Shown here: positions 1 through 9,921 of the stretch, piece by piece
Position numbering within the stretch: the stretch's first letter is position 1
Layout: every line of letters starts with the position of its first letter
NCBI RefSeq assembly: GCF_028291725.1
Contig: NZ_JAQGNT010000036.1
Span: 1 to 64,000, forward strand
Direction of reading: 5' to 3'
Source of the DNA: Hydrocarboniphaga sp.
Lineage (GTDB): Bacteria > Pseudomonadota > Gammaproteobacteria > Nevskiales > Nevskiaceae
Length of the DNA: 64,000 nt
Program-made: the position numbers and the translations under genes
The notes under the pieces: model-generated
The model's input: the letters and a program-made list of their open reading frames with translations, nothing else
Database searches by the model: none
Told to the model about the DNA's origin: nothing

Positions 1-40
1 TGTGAACGGCGGTTCAAATCCGCGTAAATCTGGCGGCGAG
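1..40 (+). repeat. IS21 left terminal inverted repeat
   Basis: Begins with TGT and matches the reverse complement of 3386-3425 at 32 of 40 positions. The core CGCGTAAATC at 21-30 is identical in both ends. IS21 elements typically begin with TG and carry repeated transposase sites in their ends. Confidence 0.85.
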
Positions 41-340
41 AAGTCAGCGAGTCCAATCCAGGCTGGACAGAACGGGGGATGGTTGGCGGTCGCGTGAGCG
101 ATGCCCAGTGCCGACACGGGCCTGGGCGGTATCGCGACGGATGGATCGGGGCAGTGAGTGGCAGCGACAGCGCGAAGCGGGTAAGAAGTCGCGACCGCTG
201 AAGAGCGGGTACGGCGTCGCTCACTCCTGGCCGGTTTGATTCGACGCCGCATCCGCACGCGCTTGAGAACAAGTGCCCGTTGACTATGGCACTGGGGGAC
301 GAATCACGTCCAGCGCTCTTCGGCATGACCGGAGACGCCA

Positions 341-775
341 TTGGACGATTCCGCGCGATGGTTCGTGTGCGCCCGCTGCCGCGTGCAGGTTGTGCTGTGC
401 AGCGGTTGCGACCGAGGCCAGATGTACTGCGGGACGGACTGCTCGCAGCAGGCGCGCCGGGCGTCCCAGCGTGAAGCGGCGTGTCGCTACCAGGGCAGCT
501 ACCGGGGCCGTCTGGCCCATGCGCAACGCGCACGCCGTTATCGGGCGCGGCGAAAGAAAGTGACGCATCAGGGTTCACCCGCGGCGGGGTCGGATGGTGT
601 AGTGCCGCGGTCCCCGCCGACACGGTCCGCGTCGCCGGCAACGAAGCTGCTGTGCTGGCGCTGCCAGCGCTGCGGAGCACCGGTGTCGCCGTGGTTGCGC
701 AGTCGTTTCCTGCGCCGTCGCCGGGCCCATCGATCCGCGTCCCGAGGACGGCAACCGTATGAGCATTGGCCCTGA
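341..775 (+). CDS. IS21-associated cysteine-rich (putative zinc-finger) protein
   Basis: A 144-residue basic protein beginning at a TTG codon, with GGAG six bases upstream supporting that start. The N-terminus carries paired cysteines in the order CxxC, CxxC, YCxxxC (residues 10-33), a spacing that recalls MYND-type zinc fingers. A second CxxCxxC cluster lies near residue 103. Arg/Lys-rich stretches between them suggest nucleic-acid binding. The 3' end overlaps istA by 17 bp. From memory, similar small ORFs precede istA in some proteobacterial IS21 copies, but no function is known to me. Zinc binding is inferred from the motif only. Confidence 0.65.
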   Translation: MDDSARWFVCARCRVQVVLCSGCDRGQMYCGTDCSQQARRASQREAACRYQGSYRGRLAHAQRARRYRARRKKVTHQGSPAAGSDGVVPRSPPTRSASPATKLLCWRCQRCGAPVSPWLRSRFLRRRRAHRSASRGRQPYEHWP

Positions 776-2252
776 TTTGACGATGCAAATCCTGCGCTAC
801 TACCACGTCGAGAAGTGGCGCATGGGCACGATCGCGCGCCAGCTGGGCGTCCATCACGGCACCGTCGCGCGCGTCCTGCACCAGGCCGGTCTGCCGCGGC
901 TCGGCGCACCGCTGCGACCCAGCGCCGTGGATCCCTATCTGCCCTTCATGCTGCAGACGCTGGAGCAGTTTCCCCGCCTCACCGCCAGCCGCCTGTACGC
1001 GATGGTGACCGAGCGCGGCTATCGCGGCTCACCCGATCATTTCCGGCACCGGGTAGCGCTGCACCGCCCGCGCCCGAAGGCCGAAGCGTACCTGCGTCTG
1101 CGCACGCTTCCCGGTGAACAAGGACAAATTGACTGGGCTCACTTTGGAAAGCTCACCATCGGCCGGGCGCAGCGTCCGCTGATGGCTTTCGTGATGGTGC
1201 TGAGCTATTCGCGCCGGATCTATCTGCGCTTCTTCCTCGACGCCCGCATGGAGAATTTCCTGCGCGGGCACGTCGGCGCGTTTGCGGCCTGGAACGGTCT
1301 TCCGCGGATTCTGTTGTATGACAACTTGAAAAGCGCCGTGCTCGAACGGCGCGGCGATGCGATCCGCTTTCACCCGACGCTGCTGGAGTTTGCCGGGCAT
1401 TACCACTACGAACCACGTCCGGTCGCCGTGGCGAGGGGCAATGAGAAGGGGCGGGTCGAGCGAGCCATCCGTTACATCCGCGATGCCTTCTTCGCCGCCC
1501 GGAGATTCTCCGACCTCACCGATCTGAATGCGCAGGCCGCGCAGTGGTGCGAGGGCCCGGCCGCCGACCGGCCGTGTCCCGAAGACCGCACCCGGAGCGT
1601 GCGCGAGGTCTTCGCTGAGGAAGCCCCGCAGCTACTGGTGCTCCCGGAACACGAATACCCCCTGATCGAGCGCCGCGCCGTCACCGCCGCCAAGACCCCG
1701 TACGTGCGCTTCGACTTGAACGATTACTCGATCCCCCATACCCATGTGCAACGCGCCCTGACGGTGCTCGCCGACCCTGCGCGCGTGCGCATCGCCGACG
1801 GCGCCCAGGTGCTGGCCGAGCATGCGCGCTGCTACGACAAGGGCCGGCAGATCGAGCAGGCGTCGCACATCGAGAAACTGGTGCAGGCCAAGCGCGCAGG
1901 CCGTCAGCATCGCGCTGCCGACCGGCTCGCCCACGCTGCACCGGCCAGCAGGACCCTGCTGGTCCAGGCCGCCGAACGCGGCGGCAACCTGGGCTCGATC
2001 ACCGCCGCCCTGGTCCGGCTGCTGGAGCGCTACGGCGCCGCCGAATTGCAGGCCGCCATCGACATGGCACTGGCTTCGAACGTCCCGCATCCCAATGCCG
2101 TGCGCCTGGCACTCGAACGCCGGCGCGAGCAGCGCCAGCAACCACCGCCGATCGCCCTGACCCTGCCGGCACACCTGCAGGGCCGCGATGTCGCGGTGCA
2201 AGCGCATCGGCTGGACACCTACGACCGTATCAAGGACGCCGCCGATGACTGA
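759..2252 (+). CDS. istA: IS21 family transposase IstA
   Basis: Transposase of 497 residues that cuts and joins the element's ends. An N-terminal helix-turn-helix (about residues 5-45) precedes an RNase-H-like integrase core. The catalytic triad is visible as D125 (QIDWAHFG), D188 (LLYDNLK) and E234 (GRVERA). The length fits the family. The stop overlaps the start of istB by 8 bp, which suggests translational coupling, as in other IS21 elements. No frameshift is seen. Confidence 0.95.
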   Translation: MSIGPDLTMQILRYYHVEKWRMGTIARQLGVHHGTVARVLHQAGLPRLGAPLRPSAVDPYLPFMLQTLEQFPRLTASRLYAMVTERGYRGSPDHFRHRVALHRPRPKAEAYLRLRTLPGEQGQIDWAHFGKLTIGRAQRPLMAFVMVLSYSRRIYLRFFLDARMENFLRGHVGAFAAWNGLPRILLYDNLKSAVLERRGDAIRFHPTLLEFAGHYHYEPRPVAVARGNEKGRVERAIRYIRDAFFAARRFSDLTDLNAQAAQWCEGPAADRPCPEDRTRSVREVFAEEAPQLLVLPEHEYPLIERRAVTAAKTPYVRFDLNDYSIPHTHVQRALTVLADPARVRIADGAQVLAEHARCYDKGRQIEQASHIEKLVQAKRAGRQHRAADRLAHAAPASRTLLVQAAERGGNLGSITAALVRLLERYGAAELQAAIDMALASNVPHPNAVRLALERRREQRQQPPPIALTLPAHLQGRDVAVQAHRLDTYDRIKDAADD

Positions 2253-2988
2253 CCTGCAACAGCGTGCCCGGGATCTGCACCTGCATGGCCTGCTGGCCCA
2301 CTGGGGACAAGCCGCCAACGCCCCCTGGCTTGCCGACCTGCTGGCCTGGGAAGAGCAGGAACGGGCCCGGCGCAGCCTTGAACGCCGGGTCCGCGACGCG
2401 CGCCTGGGGTGCTTCAAGCCGCTCGCCGACTTCGACTGGACCTGGCCCAGCCGCTGCGACCGCGCCGCGCTGGACGAGCTGATGACGCTGGCGTTTCTCG
2501 CCGATGCCACCAACGTCTTCCTGGTCGGACCCAATGGCATCGGCAAATCCACGCTGGCGCGCAATCTCGCCCACCAGGCCCTGGTGCAGGGCCACACGGT
2601 GCTCTTCATCAGCGCCGGCCAGCTGCTCGGCGATCTGGCCGCCCTCGATAGCGATTCCGCGCTCCGGCGTCGCCTGCGCCACTACGCCGCCATTGATTTC
2701 CTGTGCATCGACGAGGTCGGCTACCTGTCCTACTCCAACCGCCACGCCGACCTGCTCTTCGAACTCACCAATCGCCGCTACGAACAGAACAGCACGCTGA
2801 TCACCACCAACAAATCCTTCTCCGAATGGAAGGAGGTTTTTCCCAGCGCCGCCTGCGTGGTCTCCCTCATCGACCGCCTCACTCATCACGCCGAGATCAT
2901 TGCCCTGGAAGGCGAGTCCTACCGCCTCAAGGAATCCCGCGAACGCGCCGAGCAGCAGGCGGCGCGACGGCGCAAACCCCAGCGCTGA
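2245..2988 (+). CDS. istB: IS21 family helper ATPase IstB
   Basis: AAA+ ATPase of 247 residues, related to DnaC, that controls target choice and stimulates IstA. The Walker A motif GPNGIGKS is at residues 95-102 and the Walker B segment [11 protein letters not shown] at 151-161. The chosen ATG (2245) overlaps the end of istA; an upstream in-frame start at 2188 would lie deep inside istA and is less likely. The C-terminus is rich in Arg, Glu and Gln. Confidence 0.95.
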   Translation: MTDLQQRARDLHLHGLLAHWGQAANAPWLADLLAWEEQERARRSLERRVRDARLGCFKPLADFDWTWPSRCDRAALDELMTLAFLADATNVFLVGPNGIGKSTLARNLAHQALVQGHTVLFISAGQLLGDLAALDSDSALRRRLRHYAAIDFLCIDEVGYLSYSNRHADLLFELTNRRYEQNSTLITTNKSFSEWKEVFPSAACVVSLIDRLTHHAEIIALEGESYRLKESRERAEQQAARRRKPQR

Positions 2989-2993
2989 TCGCC

Positions 2994-3329
2994 ATGCCGA
3001 CGCTCCCTGCACATCGGCCGCAACTGCCGCTCGACTGGTCCGGGCAACAGGCCCACGCCGTGCTCGAACTCCTGCAGATCCTCCAGGACGACCTCTGGCG
3101 GCTCTATCACCAGGACATCCAGGACTTCCTACGCCACGATCGGCAGCCCGACCGGGCCGCCATCGACCAGGACGAGCTGCTCACGCTTGCCATCAATGTC
3201 CTGCGCGACAGTGCCGAGTGCCTGCAGATGCCATCGGGCCTCGACCTGCCGCCCGCCGCAGCGGACCTGCATCGATTGGCCGCCGACTGGCTTCAGGGCT
3301 TGAGAAACAGCCGTCGCGAAATCCCGTAG
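2994..3329 (+). CDS. IS21 accessory protein of unknown function
   Basis: A 111-residue ORF starting five bases after the istB stop, so probably in the same transcript. The sequence is largely helical and acidic in its middle (HQDIQDFLRH; DQDELLTLAINVLRD) and holds no motif I recognise. Codon use resembles istA and istB. It ends 56 bases before the right terminal repeat, so it belongs to the element. It could be an accessory transposition factor or simply cargo. Confidence 0.6.
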   Translation: MPTLPAHRPQLPLDWSGQQAHAVLELLQILQDDLWRLYHQDIQDFLRHDRQPDRAAIDQDELLTLAINVLRDSAECLQMPSGLDLPPAAADLHRLAADWLQGLRNSRREIP

Positions 3330-3385
3330 TCCCCCGCCGACTGCTTCCAAGTCACAGGCCACCACGTCGCCGCCACAGAGCAAGC

Positions 3386-3425
3386 CTTGCCGCCGGATTT
3401 ACGCGGATTTACGCAGCCGGTAACA
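3386..3425 (-). repeat. IS21 right terminal inverted repeat
   Basis: Reverse complement of the left end with 8 mismatches in 40. It contains the direct repeat GGATTTACGC twice in tandem (3395-3414), as expected for multiple transposase-binding sites. Confidence 0.85.
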
Positions 3426-3677
3426 GCAAGAGGTAGGTGCTTGAATTGTTCTTCGGCCTTGGTGTGTGTCGCGCGTCCCGCACCTTCGAGGTATTGCAGT
3501 TCGCGGCTCACATTGAAGATCGAGCATATCCTTCCGGCCTGCGCCGCGATCTGCCGTAGTCCCTGCAAGACTGCATTGCGCTCTCGACCCGGCTTGCCAT
3601 CGCAAAACACCCATCAGCAAGGCTTGCCCTACATGCTGCGGGTCGGCATACACCTCTACAACGTCTACGCGGCTCAT
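3426..3677 (-). pseudogene. Toxin-gene remnant (HipA-like start) truncated by the IS21 element
   Basis: The ATG at 3677 overlaps the stop of the upstream antitoxin-like gene (ATGA), the classic arrangement of a toxin-antitoxin operon. The first 25 residues (MSRVDVVEVYADPQ...LLMGVL) resemble the N-terminus of HipA-family kinases. The frame then fails to continue as HipA. A second frame entered at about 3610 stays open up to and across the IS21 end at 3425. The C-terminal part is missing, so no active toxin is expected. The second-frame peptide is not recognised; the remnant may be a deletion joint of two genes. Confidence 0.55.
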
Positions 3678-4039
3678 TCGGGTTCCTGGCGCCCGGAAGG
3701 CGGATTCTCCGATTCGACAACAGCGGCTGCTCGCCGAGGAGCGCGCTTAGGAGTTTCCAGCTTCAAGTCCTGCAGCTTGCGGCCCAACTCATCGTCCTTG
3801 GCGATCAAGCCGATGTCGTTCTCCAGCCCAATCGCCTGCAGCACCCTTGCATAGACGCCTAAGCTCACCGCGGGATCGCCTTGCTCCACCCGCGAGTAGG
3901 TCTTACGGGTAATACCGGCACGCTGCGCCACGGTCTCGGCCGAATAGGCACGACGTAAGCGCGCCTTTCGGATGTTGTCGCCCATTCCCTTCAATAGACG
4001 GGAAAGGCGAGGCAATAAAGCGGGTGATGTTCGGGCCAT
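3674..4039 (-). CDS. XRE-family antitoxin/repressor, HipB-like
   Basis: A 121-residue protein with an XRE helix-turn-helix at about residues 18-75 (NIRKARLRR...AQRAGITRKTYSRVEQGDPAVSLGVY) and a basic Pro/Ala-rich tail. Its length and the motif DDELGRKLQD match short HipB proteins encoded before hipA. The next gene overlaps its stop by 4 bp but is truncated by the IS, so this is probably an orphan antitoxin. A 16-bp inverted repeat around the start codon suggests autorepression. The AT-rich promoter contrasts with the surrounding GC-rich DNA and hints at horizontal origin. Confidence 0.85.
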   Translation of the reverse strand: MARTSPALLPRLSRLLKGMGDNIRKARLRRAYSAETVAQRAGITRKTYSRVEQGDPAVSLGVYARVLQAIGLENDIGLIAKDDELGRKLQDLKLETPKRAPRRAAAVVESENPPSGRQEPE

Positions 4040-4096
4040 AATGGGTCATATCGTACCCTTTAGAATCATTATTTGTATATGATATGACACATTATG
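4037..4096. promoter_or_regulatory. Putative operator/promoter of the HipB-like gene (inverted repeat)
   Basis: CATAATGGGTCATATC at 4037-4052 is the inverted copy of GATATGACACATTATG at 4081-4096 with one mismatch in 16. The 28-bp AT-rich spacer would hold the promoter on the minus strand. One arm covers the antitoxin start codon; the other ends 4 bp from the cusA stop codon. HipB-type repressors bind such paired sites, so autoregulation is inferred. Confidence 0.6.
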
Positions 4097-4099
4097 AAT

Positions 4100-7000
4100 T
4101 CAAGGCCGTAGCCCGCGGCGGCGCATCAGCAGATACGCCGCCGGCAACACGATCATCGACAGCAGCGGCGCGGTGATCATGCCGCCGATCATCGGCGCGG
4201 CGATTCTCTGCATGATTTCGCTGCCGGTGCCCTGGCCGACAAACAGCGGGATCAGCCCGGCGACGATGACGGCGACGGTCATCGCCTTGGGCCGCACACG
4301 CAGCACCGCGCCTTCGACCAACGCGTCGCGCAGATCGGCCTCGGTGTGCAGCTCGCCGCTGTCGCGGCGATCGCGGATCGCCTTGTCCAGATAGACCAGC
4401 ATGATCACGCCGAACTCGGCCGATACGCCGGCCAGTGCGATGAAGCCGACACCGGATGCCACCGACAAGTGCTGGCCCAGCAGGTAGATCAGCCAGAAGC
4501 CGCCGGCCAGCGCGAACGGCAAAGTCGCCATGATCAGCGTCGCCGACGCGGCGCTGCGGAACGTCAGATAGAGCAGCAGGAAAATCACCGCGAGCGTGAA
4601 TGGCACGACCAGCTTGAGCCGCTGCGACGCGCGCTCCAGGTATTCGAACTGGCCCGACCAGGCGATCGAATATCCAGGTGGCAGCGGCACTTGCTCGGCG
4701 ACTGCGCGCTGCGCGTCGGCCACATATCCGCCGAGGTCTCGCCCGCGGATATCGACGTAGACCCAGCCATTGGGCCGTGCGTTCTCCGACTTGATCATCG
4801 GCGGCCCGTCGGTGATCGCGACACTGGCGACCGAGCCCAGCGTGATGGTCTCGCCGCGTATCGTCACCACCGGCAGATCGCGCAGATCCTGCACCGAATC
4901 GCGACGCTCGCGTGGATAGCGCAGGCTGATCGGAAAGCGCTGCAGCCCTTCGACGGTCTCGCCGATATTCTCGCCGCCGATCGCCACCGAAACGATGCGC
5001 TGCACGTCGTCGATACTCAGGCCATAGCGCGCCGCGGCCAGCCGGTCCGGCACGATCTCGATGTAGCGTCCTCCGGATACCCGCTCGGAGAATGCCGACG
5101 CGGTTCCCGGGATCTGCTTCACCACCGCTTCGATCTGGCTGCCCAGGCGCTGGATCACCGCCAGGTCGGGCCCGGCGATCTTGATGCCGACCGGCGATTT
5201 GATGCCGGTCGCGAGCATGTCGATGCGGTTGCGGATCGGCTGCACCCAGACGTTGCCCATGCCCGGGATTTTCAGCGCCGCGTCCATTTCCGCGATCAAT
5301 TGCTCGGTATCCAGGCCAGGGCGCCACTCGGATTTCGGCTTGAACCGGACCGTGGTCTCGACCATCTCCAGCGGCGCCGGATCGGTCGCGGTTTCCGCGC
5401 GGCCGATCTTGCCGAACACGCGCTCGACTTCGGGGAAGGTCTTGAGGATGCGGTCGGTCTGCTGAAGGATCTCGGCGGCCTTGCCGACGGACAGGCCCGG
5501 CAGCGCGGTGGGCATGTACAGCACGTCGCCTTCATCCAGCGGCGGCATGAATTCGCTACCCAGATGCGTCGCGGGCCACAGTGTCGCCAGCGAGACCATC
5601 GCCGCAATCGCCAGCGTGGAACGCGGATAGCGGAGCACGGCATCGATCACCGGCCGATAGCCCGCGATCAGCACGCGGTTCAGCGGATTCGCGGTCTCAT
5701 CGGCGATGCGTCCGCGGATGAAGGCGAACATCAACACCGGGATCAGTGTGACCGAAAGCCCGGCTGCCGCAGCCATCGCATAGGTCTTGGTATACGCCAG
5801 CGGTGCGAACAGGCGGCCTTCCTGCGCCTGCAGCGTGAACACCGGCACGAAGGACAGCGTGATGATCAGCAGGCTGAAGAACAGCGCCGGGCCGACTTCG
5901 GCGGCAGCCTCGGCCATCAGCCCGAGCCGCTGCTCGCCTTCCGGTTCGTGACCTGCATGCTCGTGCCGCCAGACTTCGAGTTTCTTGTGCGCGTTCTCGA
6001 TCATCACCACGGCCGCGTCGACCATCGCCCCGATCGCGATCGCGATGCCGCCCAGCGACATGATGTTGGCGTTGATGCCCTGCGCGTGCATCACGATGAA
6101 CGCGGCGAGGATGCCGATCGGCAGCGTCACGATCGCGACCAGCGCCGAACGCAGATGCCACAGGAAAATCAGGCAGACCACGGCGACGACCAGAAACTCT
6201 TCGAACAGCTTCTGCGACAGGTTGTCGACGGCGCGGTCGATCAATAGCGAGCGGTCATAGGTCTCGACCACTTCCACGCCTTTGGGCAGGCTTGCTTTCA
6301 GTGTTTCGAGTTTGGCTTTGACCGCCTTGATCGTGGTCTGTGCGTTCTCGCCCGAACGCAGCACGATGATGCCGCCGACCACTTCGCCCTCGCCGTCGAG
6401 CTCGGCGATGCCGCGCCGGGTTTCCGCGCCGATCTGCACCGTCGCGACGTCGCGCAGCAGGATCGGTGTGCCGTTGCTGCCCAGCCCGAGCGGAATCTGG
6501 CGGAAGTCATCCAGCGATTTCAGATAACCGCGTGCACGCACCATGTATTCGGCTTCGGCGAGTTCCAGCACCGATCCGCCGGCTTCGTTGTTGGAGGCCT
6601 TGACCGCCGCGATCACCGTCTCCAGCGGCAGGCGGTAGGCCCGCAGCCGATCCGGATCGAGCACGATCTGGTACTGCCGGTTGAAGCCGCCGATAGTCGC
6701 GACCTCGGCCACGTTGGGCACCGTTTTCAGCTCGTATTTCAGGAACCAGTCCTGCAGTGCGCGCAGCTGGCCGATGTCGCTGGCGCCGCTGCGATCCACC
6801 AGCGCGTACTCGTAGATCCAGCCGACGCCGGTCGCATCCGGCCCTAGTGCCGCGCGCGCCGTCGCCGGCAGGCGCCCCTGCAGTTGTGACAGGTACTCGA
6901 GTACCCGCGAGCGCGCCCAGTACAGATCGGTGCCGTCCTCGAACAGCACGTAGACGAAGGACTCGCCGAACAGCGAATAGCCGCGCACGGTTTTCGCATG

Positions 7001-7231
7001 CGGCACCGACAGCAGTGTGGTCGTCAGCGGATAAGTGACCTGGTCTTCGACGACCTGCGGCGCCTGTCCCGGATACGTGGTCCTGACGATCACCTGCACG
7101 TCCGACAGATCGGGGATCGCATCCAGCGGCGTGTTGCGCGCGGAATACAGGCCCCAGGCCGTCAGCAGCAACGCGCCGAGCAGAACCAGAAAACGGTTGT
7201 GCAGCGACCAGTGAATCAGCCCGGCGATCAC
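4100..7231 (-). CDS. cusA: Cu(I)/Ag(I) efflux RND transporter permease CusA
   Basis: Inner-membrane proton-driven pump of 1043 residues in the heavy-metal-efflux RND family; it passes Cu(I)/Ag(I) to the CusB-CusC channel. It tracks E. coli CusA closely, from the N-terminus ([16 protein letters not shown]) to the C-terminus ([13 protein letters not shown]). The three metal-relay methionines known in CusA (M573, M623, M672) are conserved in their contexts [12 protein letters not shown] and [12 protein letters not shown]. This supports copper/silver rather than Co/Zn/Cd. It starts at GTG, overlapping the cusB stop by 4 bp, and is last in the cus operon. Confidence 0.95.
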   Translation of the reverse strand: MIAGLIHWSLHNRFLVLLGALLLTAWGLYSARNTPLDAIPDLSDVQVIVRTTYPGQAPQVVEDQVTYPLTTTLLSVPHAKTVRGYSLFGESFVYVLFEDGTDLYWARSRVLEYLSQLQGRLPATARAALGPDATGVGWIYEYALVDRSGASDIGQLRALQDWFLKYELKTVPNVAEVATIGGFNRQYQIVLDPDRLRAYRLPLETVIAAVKASNNEAGGSVLELAEAEYMVRARGYLKSLDDFRQIPLGLGSNGTPILLRDVATVQIGAETRRGIAELDGEGEVVGGIIVLRSGENAQTTIKAVKAKLETLKASLPKGVEVVETYDRSLLIDRAVDNLSQKLFEEFLVVAVVCLIFLWHLRSALVAIVTLPIGILAAFIVMHAQGINANIMSLGGIAIAIGAMVDAAVVMIENAHKKLEVWRHEHAGHEPEGEQRLGLMAEAAAEVGPALFFSLLIITLSFVPVFTLQAQEGRLFAPLAYTKTYAMAAAAGLSVTLIPVLMFAFIRGRIADETANPLNRVLIAGYRPVIDAVLRYPRSTLAIAAMVSLATLWPATHLGSEFMPPLDEGDVLYMPTALPGLSVGKAAEILQQTDRILKTFPEVERVFGKIGRAETATDPAPLEMVETTVRFKPKSEWRPGLDTEQLIAEMDAALKIPGMGNVWVQPIRNRIDMLATGIKSPVGIKIAGPDLAVIQRLGSQIEAVVKQIPGTASAFSERVSGGRYIEIVPDRLAAARYGLSIDDVQRIVSVAIGGENIGETVEGLQRFPISLRYPRERRDSVQDLRDLPVVTIRGETITLGSVASVAITDGPPMIKSENARPNGWVYVDIRGRDLGGYVADAQRAVAEQVPLPPGYSIAWSGQFEYLERASQRLKLVVPFTLAVIFLLLYLTFRSAASATLIMATLPFALAGGFWLIYLLGQHLSVASGVGFIALAGVSAEFGVIMLVYLDKAIRDRRDSGELHTEADLRDALVEGAVLRVRPKAMTVAVIVAGLIPLFVGQGTGSEIMQRIAAPMIGGMITAPLLSMIVLPAAYLLMRRRGLRP

Positions 7232-8454
7232 GGCACTGCTCCAAGCCGCGGCTGCGCTGCGTCGGCGGCGTTCATGCGCTGGTAGGCGCCGAGCAGGCTG
7301 GCTTCGGAATCGATCAGGAACTGGCCCGAAGTCACCACCTGCTGACCCGGCCTCAGCCCGCTGATGACGACGATCTGCTCGTCATGCTCCGGCCCCAGCG
7401 TGACTTCCACGGGGCGGTAGCGTCCCGCGCTTTCCACCACCAGCACCACATTGCGGGTGCCGGTGCGGATCACCGCTACACTCGGCACCAGCGTGAGTTC
7501 GGCACCATCCAGGCCCGGCAGCGACACCTGCGCGAACATGCCGGGCTTCAGCGCCAGATCGGCGTTGTCGAAAGCCAGCCGCGCGCGCAGCGTGCGTGTC
7601 TGCGCATCGAGCAAGGGATAGACGTAGTCCACACTGCCGCTGAAAAGCCGGCCCGGCAGCGACGGCAGTCGCGCCTGCGCTGCGCGGCCCGGCGTCACCG
7701 AAGCTGCCTGTACTTCGGGTATCTCGACGACGATCCAGATTTTGGACAGGTCGGCGAGCTTCATCAGCGGCATGCCCGGCGTGACCTGCATGCCCTCGCG
7801 CACCAGCAGCTCGGTGACCACGCCGGACTGCGGCGCGCTGATCGCGACGCGGCGTTGCGCGCCATTTTTGTTTTCGCCGATGCCGAGCAGACTCAGGCGC
7901 GTGCGCGCCGCTTCGATCATCGCGGGGTCGTCCAGTTTTTTGGCCAGAACCAGCTCTTCCTGGGCCGCGAGTAGATCGGGCGAGTACACGCCGGCCAGCA
8001 CTTGTCCGCGCTGCACGACGTCGCCGACCGAGCGCACGTCCAGATGCTCCACCCAGCCCGCGGCACGCGCCGCTATGGCGACGATGCGCCGCTCGTCGAC
8101 CATCACGCTGCCGACCGCCTCGATGCCGACGGAGCCGGGCCCGGCGGTGACGGCGGCGGTGCGCATGCCCAGGTTCTGCGCCATGCGCGGATCGATCGTG
8201 ACGATCGTGGAGCTGCTTACCGACGCGCTTTCGTCGGCGTATTTCGGCACCAGCTCCATGTCCATGAAAGGCGATTTCCCGGGACTGTCGAAATGCTGGT
8301 CGGGCTTCATCGGGTCGTACCAGTACAGCGCTTTGCGATCGGCTGCGGCCGTGCTCGGCGCGGCCGCTTGCGGCGAGTGATGTTTTGCGAGCCACCAGCC
8401 GCCGGCGGCAGCGGCGAGGATCACGAGAACCGCAATGGGGATTGTTTTATTCAT
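7228..8454 (-). CDS. cusB: Cu(I)/Ag(I) efflux RND periplasmic adaptor CusB
   Basis: Membrane-fusion protein of 408 residues linking CusA to the outer-membrane channel and delivering metal. An N-terminal membrane anchor or signal (residues 5-22) is followed by the CusB metal-binding segment with YWYDPMKP and [13 protein letters not shown], which holds the methionines known to bind Cu(I). The barrel-sandwich and beta-barrel adaptor domains follow. The ATG overlaps the upstream tolC-type gene by 8 bp and the stop overlaps cusA by 4 bp, so translation is coupled along the operon. Confidence 0.95.
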   Translation of the reverse strand: MNKTIPIAVLVILAAAAGGWWLAKHHSPQAAAPSTAAADRKALYWYDPMKPDQHFDSPGKSPFMDMELVPKYADESASVSSSTIVTIDPRMAQNLGMRTAAVTAGPGSVGIEAVGSVMVDERRIVAIAARAAGWVEHLDVRSVGDVVQRGQVLAGVYSPDLLAAQEELVLAKKLDDPAMIEAARTRLSLLGIGENKNGAQRRVAISAPQSGVVTELLVREGMQVTPGMPLMKLADLSKIWIVVEIPEVQAASVTPGRAAQARLPSLPGRLFSGSVDYVYPLLDAQTRTLRARLAFDNADLALKPGMFAQVSLPGLDGAELTLVPSVAVIRTGTRNVVLVVESAGRYRPVEVTLGPEHDEQIVVISGLRPGQQVVTSGQFLIDSEASLLGAYQRMNAADAAQPRLGAVP

Positions 8455-9805
8455 CGGAGTTCTCCCCGCCGTCGGAGGCGGTGCCGTAGGCGCCGAGGTA
8501 GCGGAGTTGGATGGAATGCATGGCGGCGTCGAGCTGTAGATCGAGCCGGTTCATTTGCAGCTCGAGCGCAGCGCGGCGCGCGTCGAGGACCTGGGTCAGC
8601 TGGCCGCTGCCGGAGCGCCAGGCGGCGAGCGCCGCGTCGATGCGCGATCGGGTTTGCGGCAGCAGTGCGTCGTCGTAGTCCCGGATGCGCTCGCCGAGAC
8701 GGATCAGATCGTGATGGTTGAGCCTGGCTTCGGCCTGGAGCTGGCGCAGGCCGTCGGCGACCGCAAATTCCGCGGCGTCCTTCTCGGCCAGCGCCGCGGC
8801 CAGGCCGCGATCCTGGCGGTTGCGCGTGAACACCGGCAGATCCACGCCGAGCTTGAGCGTCACTTCTTCCGAGTACGCTTGCCGGTGCGCGTAGCCCAGC
8901 TCGACGCGCCAGTCCGGCGCGTAACTGGCCTGCGCCAGATCGGCACCGGTCTGCGCCGCCGCCACCTGGGCCTGCAGGCCGGCCAGCTGCGGATGGACGC
9001 GGACGCGCGCCAGCACCCGCTCCAGCGGCGGCAGCGGCGGGGGGGCCGGCAGATCCGCATCGATGGCCTGCTGCGCGGCGTCGCCGATCCACCGCGCCAG
9101 CCGGTTGCGGGCATGCGCGAGGCTCTGCTCGGCGCCCGCGACATTGTCGCGCAGCCGGCCTGCCTCGATGCGCGCCGTCAGCAGATCGGCCTGCGCCGCC
9201 CGGCCGGCCTTCAGTGCGATCTCGACCGCCTGCACCTGCACTTGCGCCTCGCGCTGCGTCGCGCGCGTCAGCTCAAGGGCCTGCTCGTCGCGCCACACCT
9301 GCAGCCAGGCCAGGGCCGCGTCGCGGCGGATGCTGCGCGCGGCCAGACTACGGTCGGCGGCGAGGCGTTCGACTTCGTGCCCCAGGCTGTCGCCGCGCAG
9401 CTGGCGCTTGGCCGCGCGCGGGAACTCCTGCATCAGGCCGACCTGGATCTGGGTGTCGCTGTCCTGCCGGAAGCTGCCCGCCTCGGCCGTATCCACCGGC
9501 AGATCGACGACGCCGGCGAGCAGTTGCGGATCGGGCAGCTGCCGCGCCGCGATGGCCTGCTCGCGTGCCGCGCGGGCTCTTGCGTCGAGTGCTTCCAGCA
9601 GCGGTTGCTGCTCGACCGCGAGCTGCTCGGCCTGCTCCATCCGCAGCCTGGTGGCAGCGCCGGAATCCGCAGGCGGATCGCCGGGCGGTGGTTCGGCGTG
9701 GAGCGGGAACATCGCGAGTGCCAGCGCCGTTGCCAGCGCGCGGGCAAGGGCGGGCGACAGCGGCAAGCCGGCGCGGATCGCGCGCAGGCAGTCGAACGGT
9801 TTCAT
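8447..9805 (-). CDS. cusC: Outer-membrane efflux channel, TolC/CusC family
   Basis: A 452-residue TolC-family protein forming the outer-membrane exit duct of the Cus pump. A long basic signal sequence (cut near PLHAEPPP) is followed by two alpha-helical repeats typical of the family (RMEQAEQLAVEQQPLLEA...; QAQVAAAQTGADLAQASYAPDW). It lacks the lipobox seen in E. coli CusC, so it is more CzcC/TolC-like. It is directly upstream of cusB with an 8-bp overlap, which assigns it to this pump. Confidence 0.9.
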   Translation of the reverse strand: MKPFDCLRAIRAGLPLSPALARALATALALAMFPLHAEPPPGDPPADSGAATRLRMEQAEQLAVEQQPLLEALDARARAAREQAIAARQLPDPQLLAGVVDLPVDTAEAGSFRQDSDTQIQVGLMQEFPRAAKRQLRGDSLGHEVERLAADRSLAARSIRRDAALAWLQVWRDEQALELTRATQREAQVQVQAVEIALKAGRAAQADLLTARIEAGRLRDNVAGAEQSLAHARNRLARWIGDAAQQAIDADLPAPPPLPPLERVLARVRVHPQLAGLQAQVAAAQTGADLAQASYAPDWRVELGYAHRQAYSEEVTLKLGVDLPVFTRNRQDRGLAAALAEKDAAEFAVADGLRQLQAEARLNHHDLIRLGERIRDYDDALLPQTRSRIDAALAAWRSGSGQLTQVLDARRAALELQMNRLDLQLDAAMHSIQLRYLGAYGTASDGGENSDE

Positions 9806-9921
9806 TGCGGTGTCTCTCAGCGAAGCAGGCTGATGCGCTCACTGGAGCGGGTTGACGAGGCTAAGGCCTCCTCGGGATTCCGACTCCGGCGGTGGCGGAC
9901 GCAGCCGTGGCTGCGCCGGGC

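Larger units (their letters stand above)
1..3425 (+). mobile_element. IS21-family insertion sequence, complete
   Basis: The element runs from a TG at base 1 to a CA at 3424-3425. Its ends form imperfect inverted repeats of about 40 bp (32 of 40 positions match). It carries istA and istB in the usual overlapping order, plus an upstream cysteine-rich ORF and a downstream ORF of 111 codons. Bases 41-340 and 3330-3385 are non-coding flanks in which no further gene was seen. The left target duplication lies outside the window, so it cannot be compared with the bases after 3425. All four reading frames are intact, so the copy may be active or recently acquired. Confidence 0.9.

Noticed and set aside
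4346-6247. Plus-strand frame of 633 codons opposite cusA
   Set aside because: Antisense shadow; the CusA frame is unmistakable.
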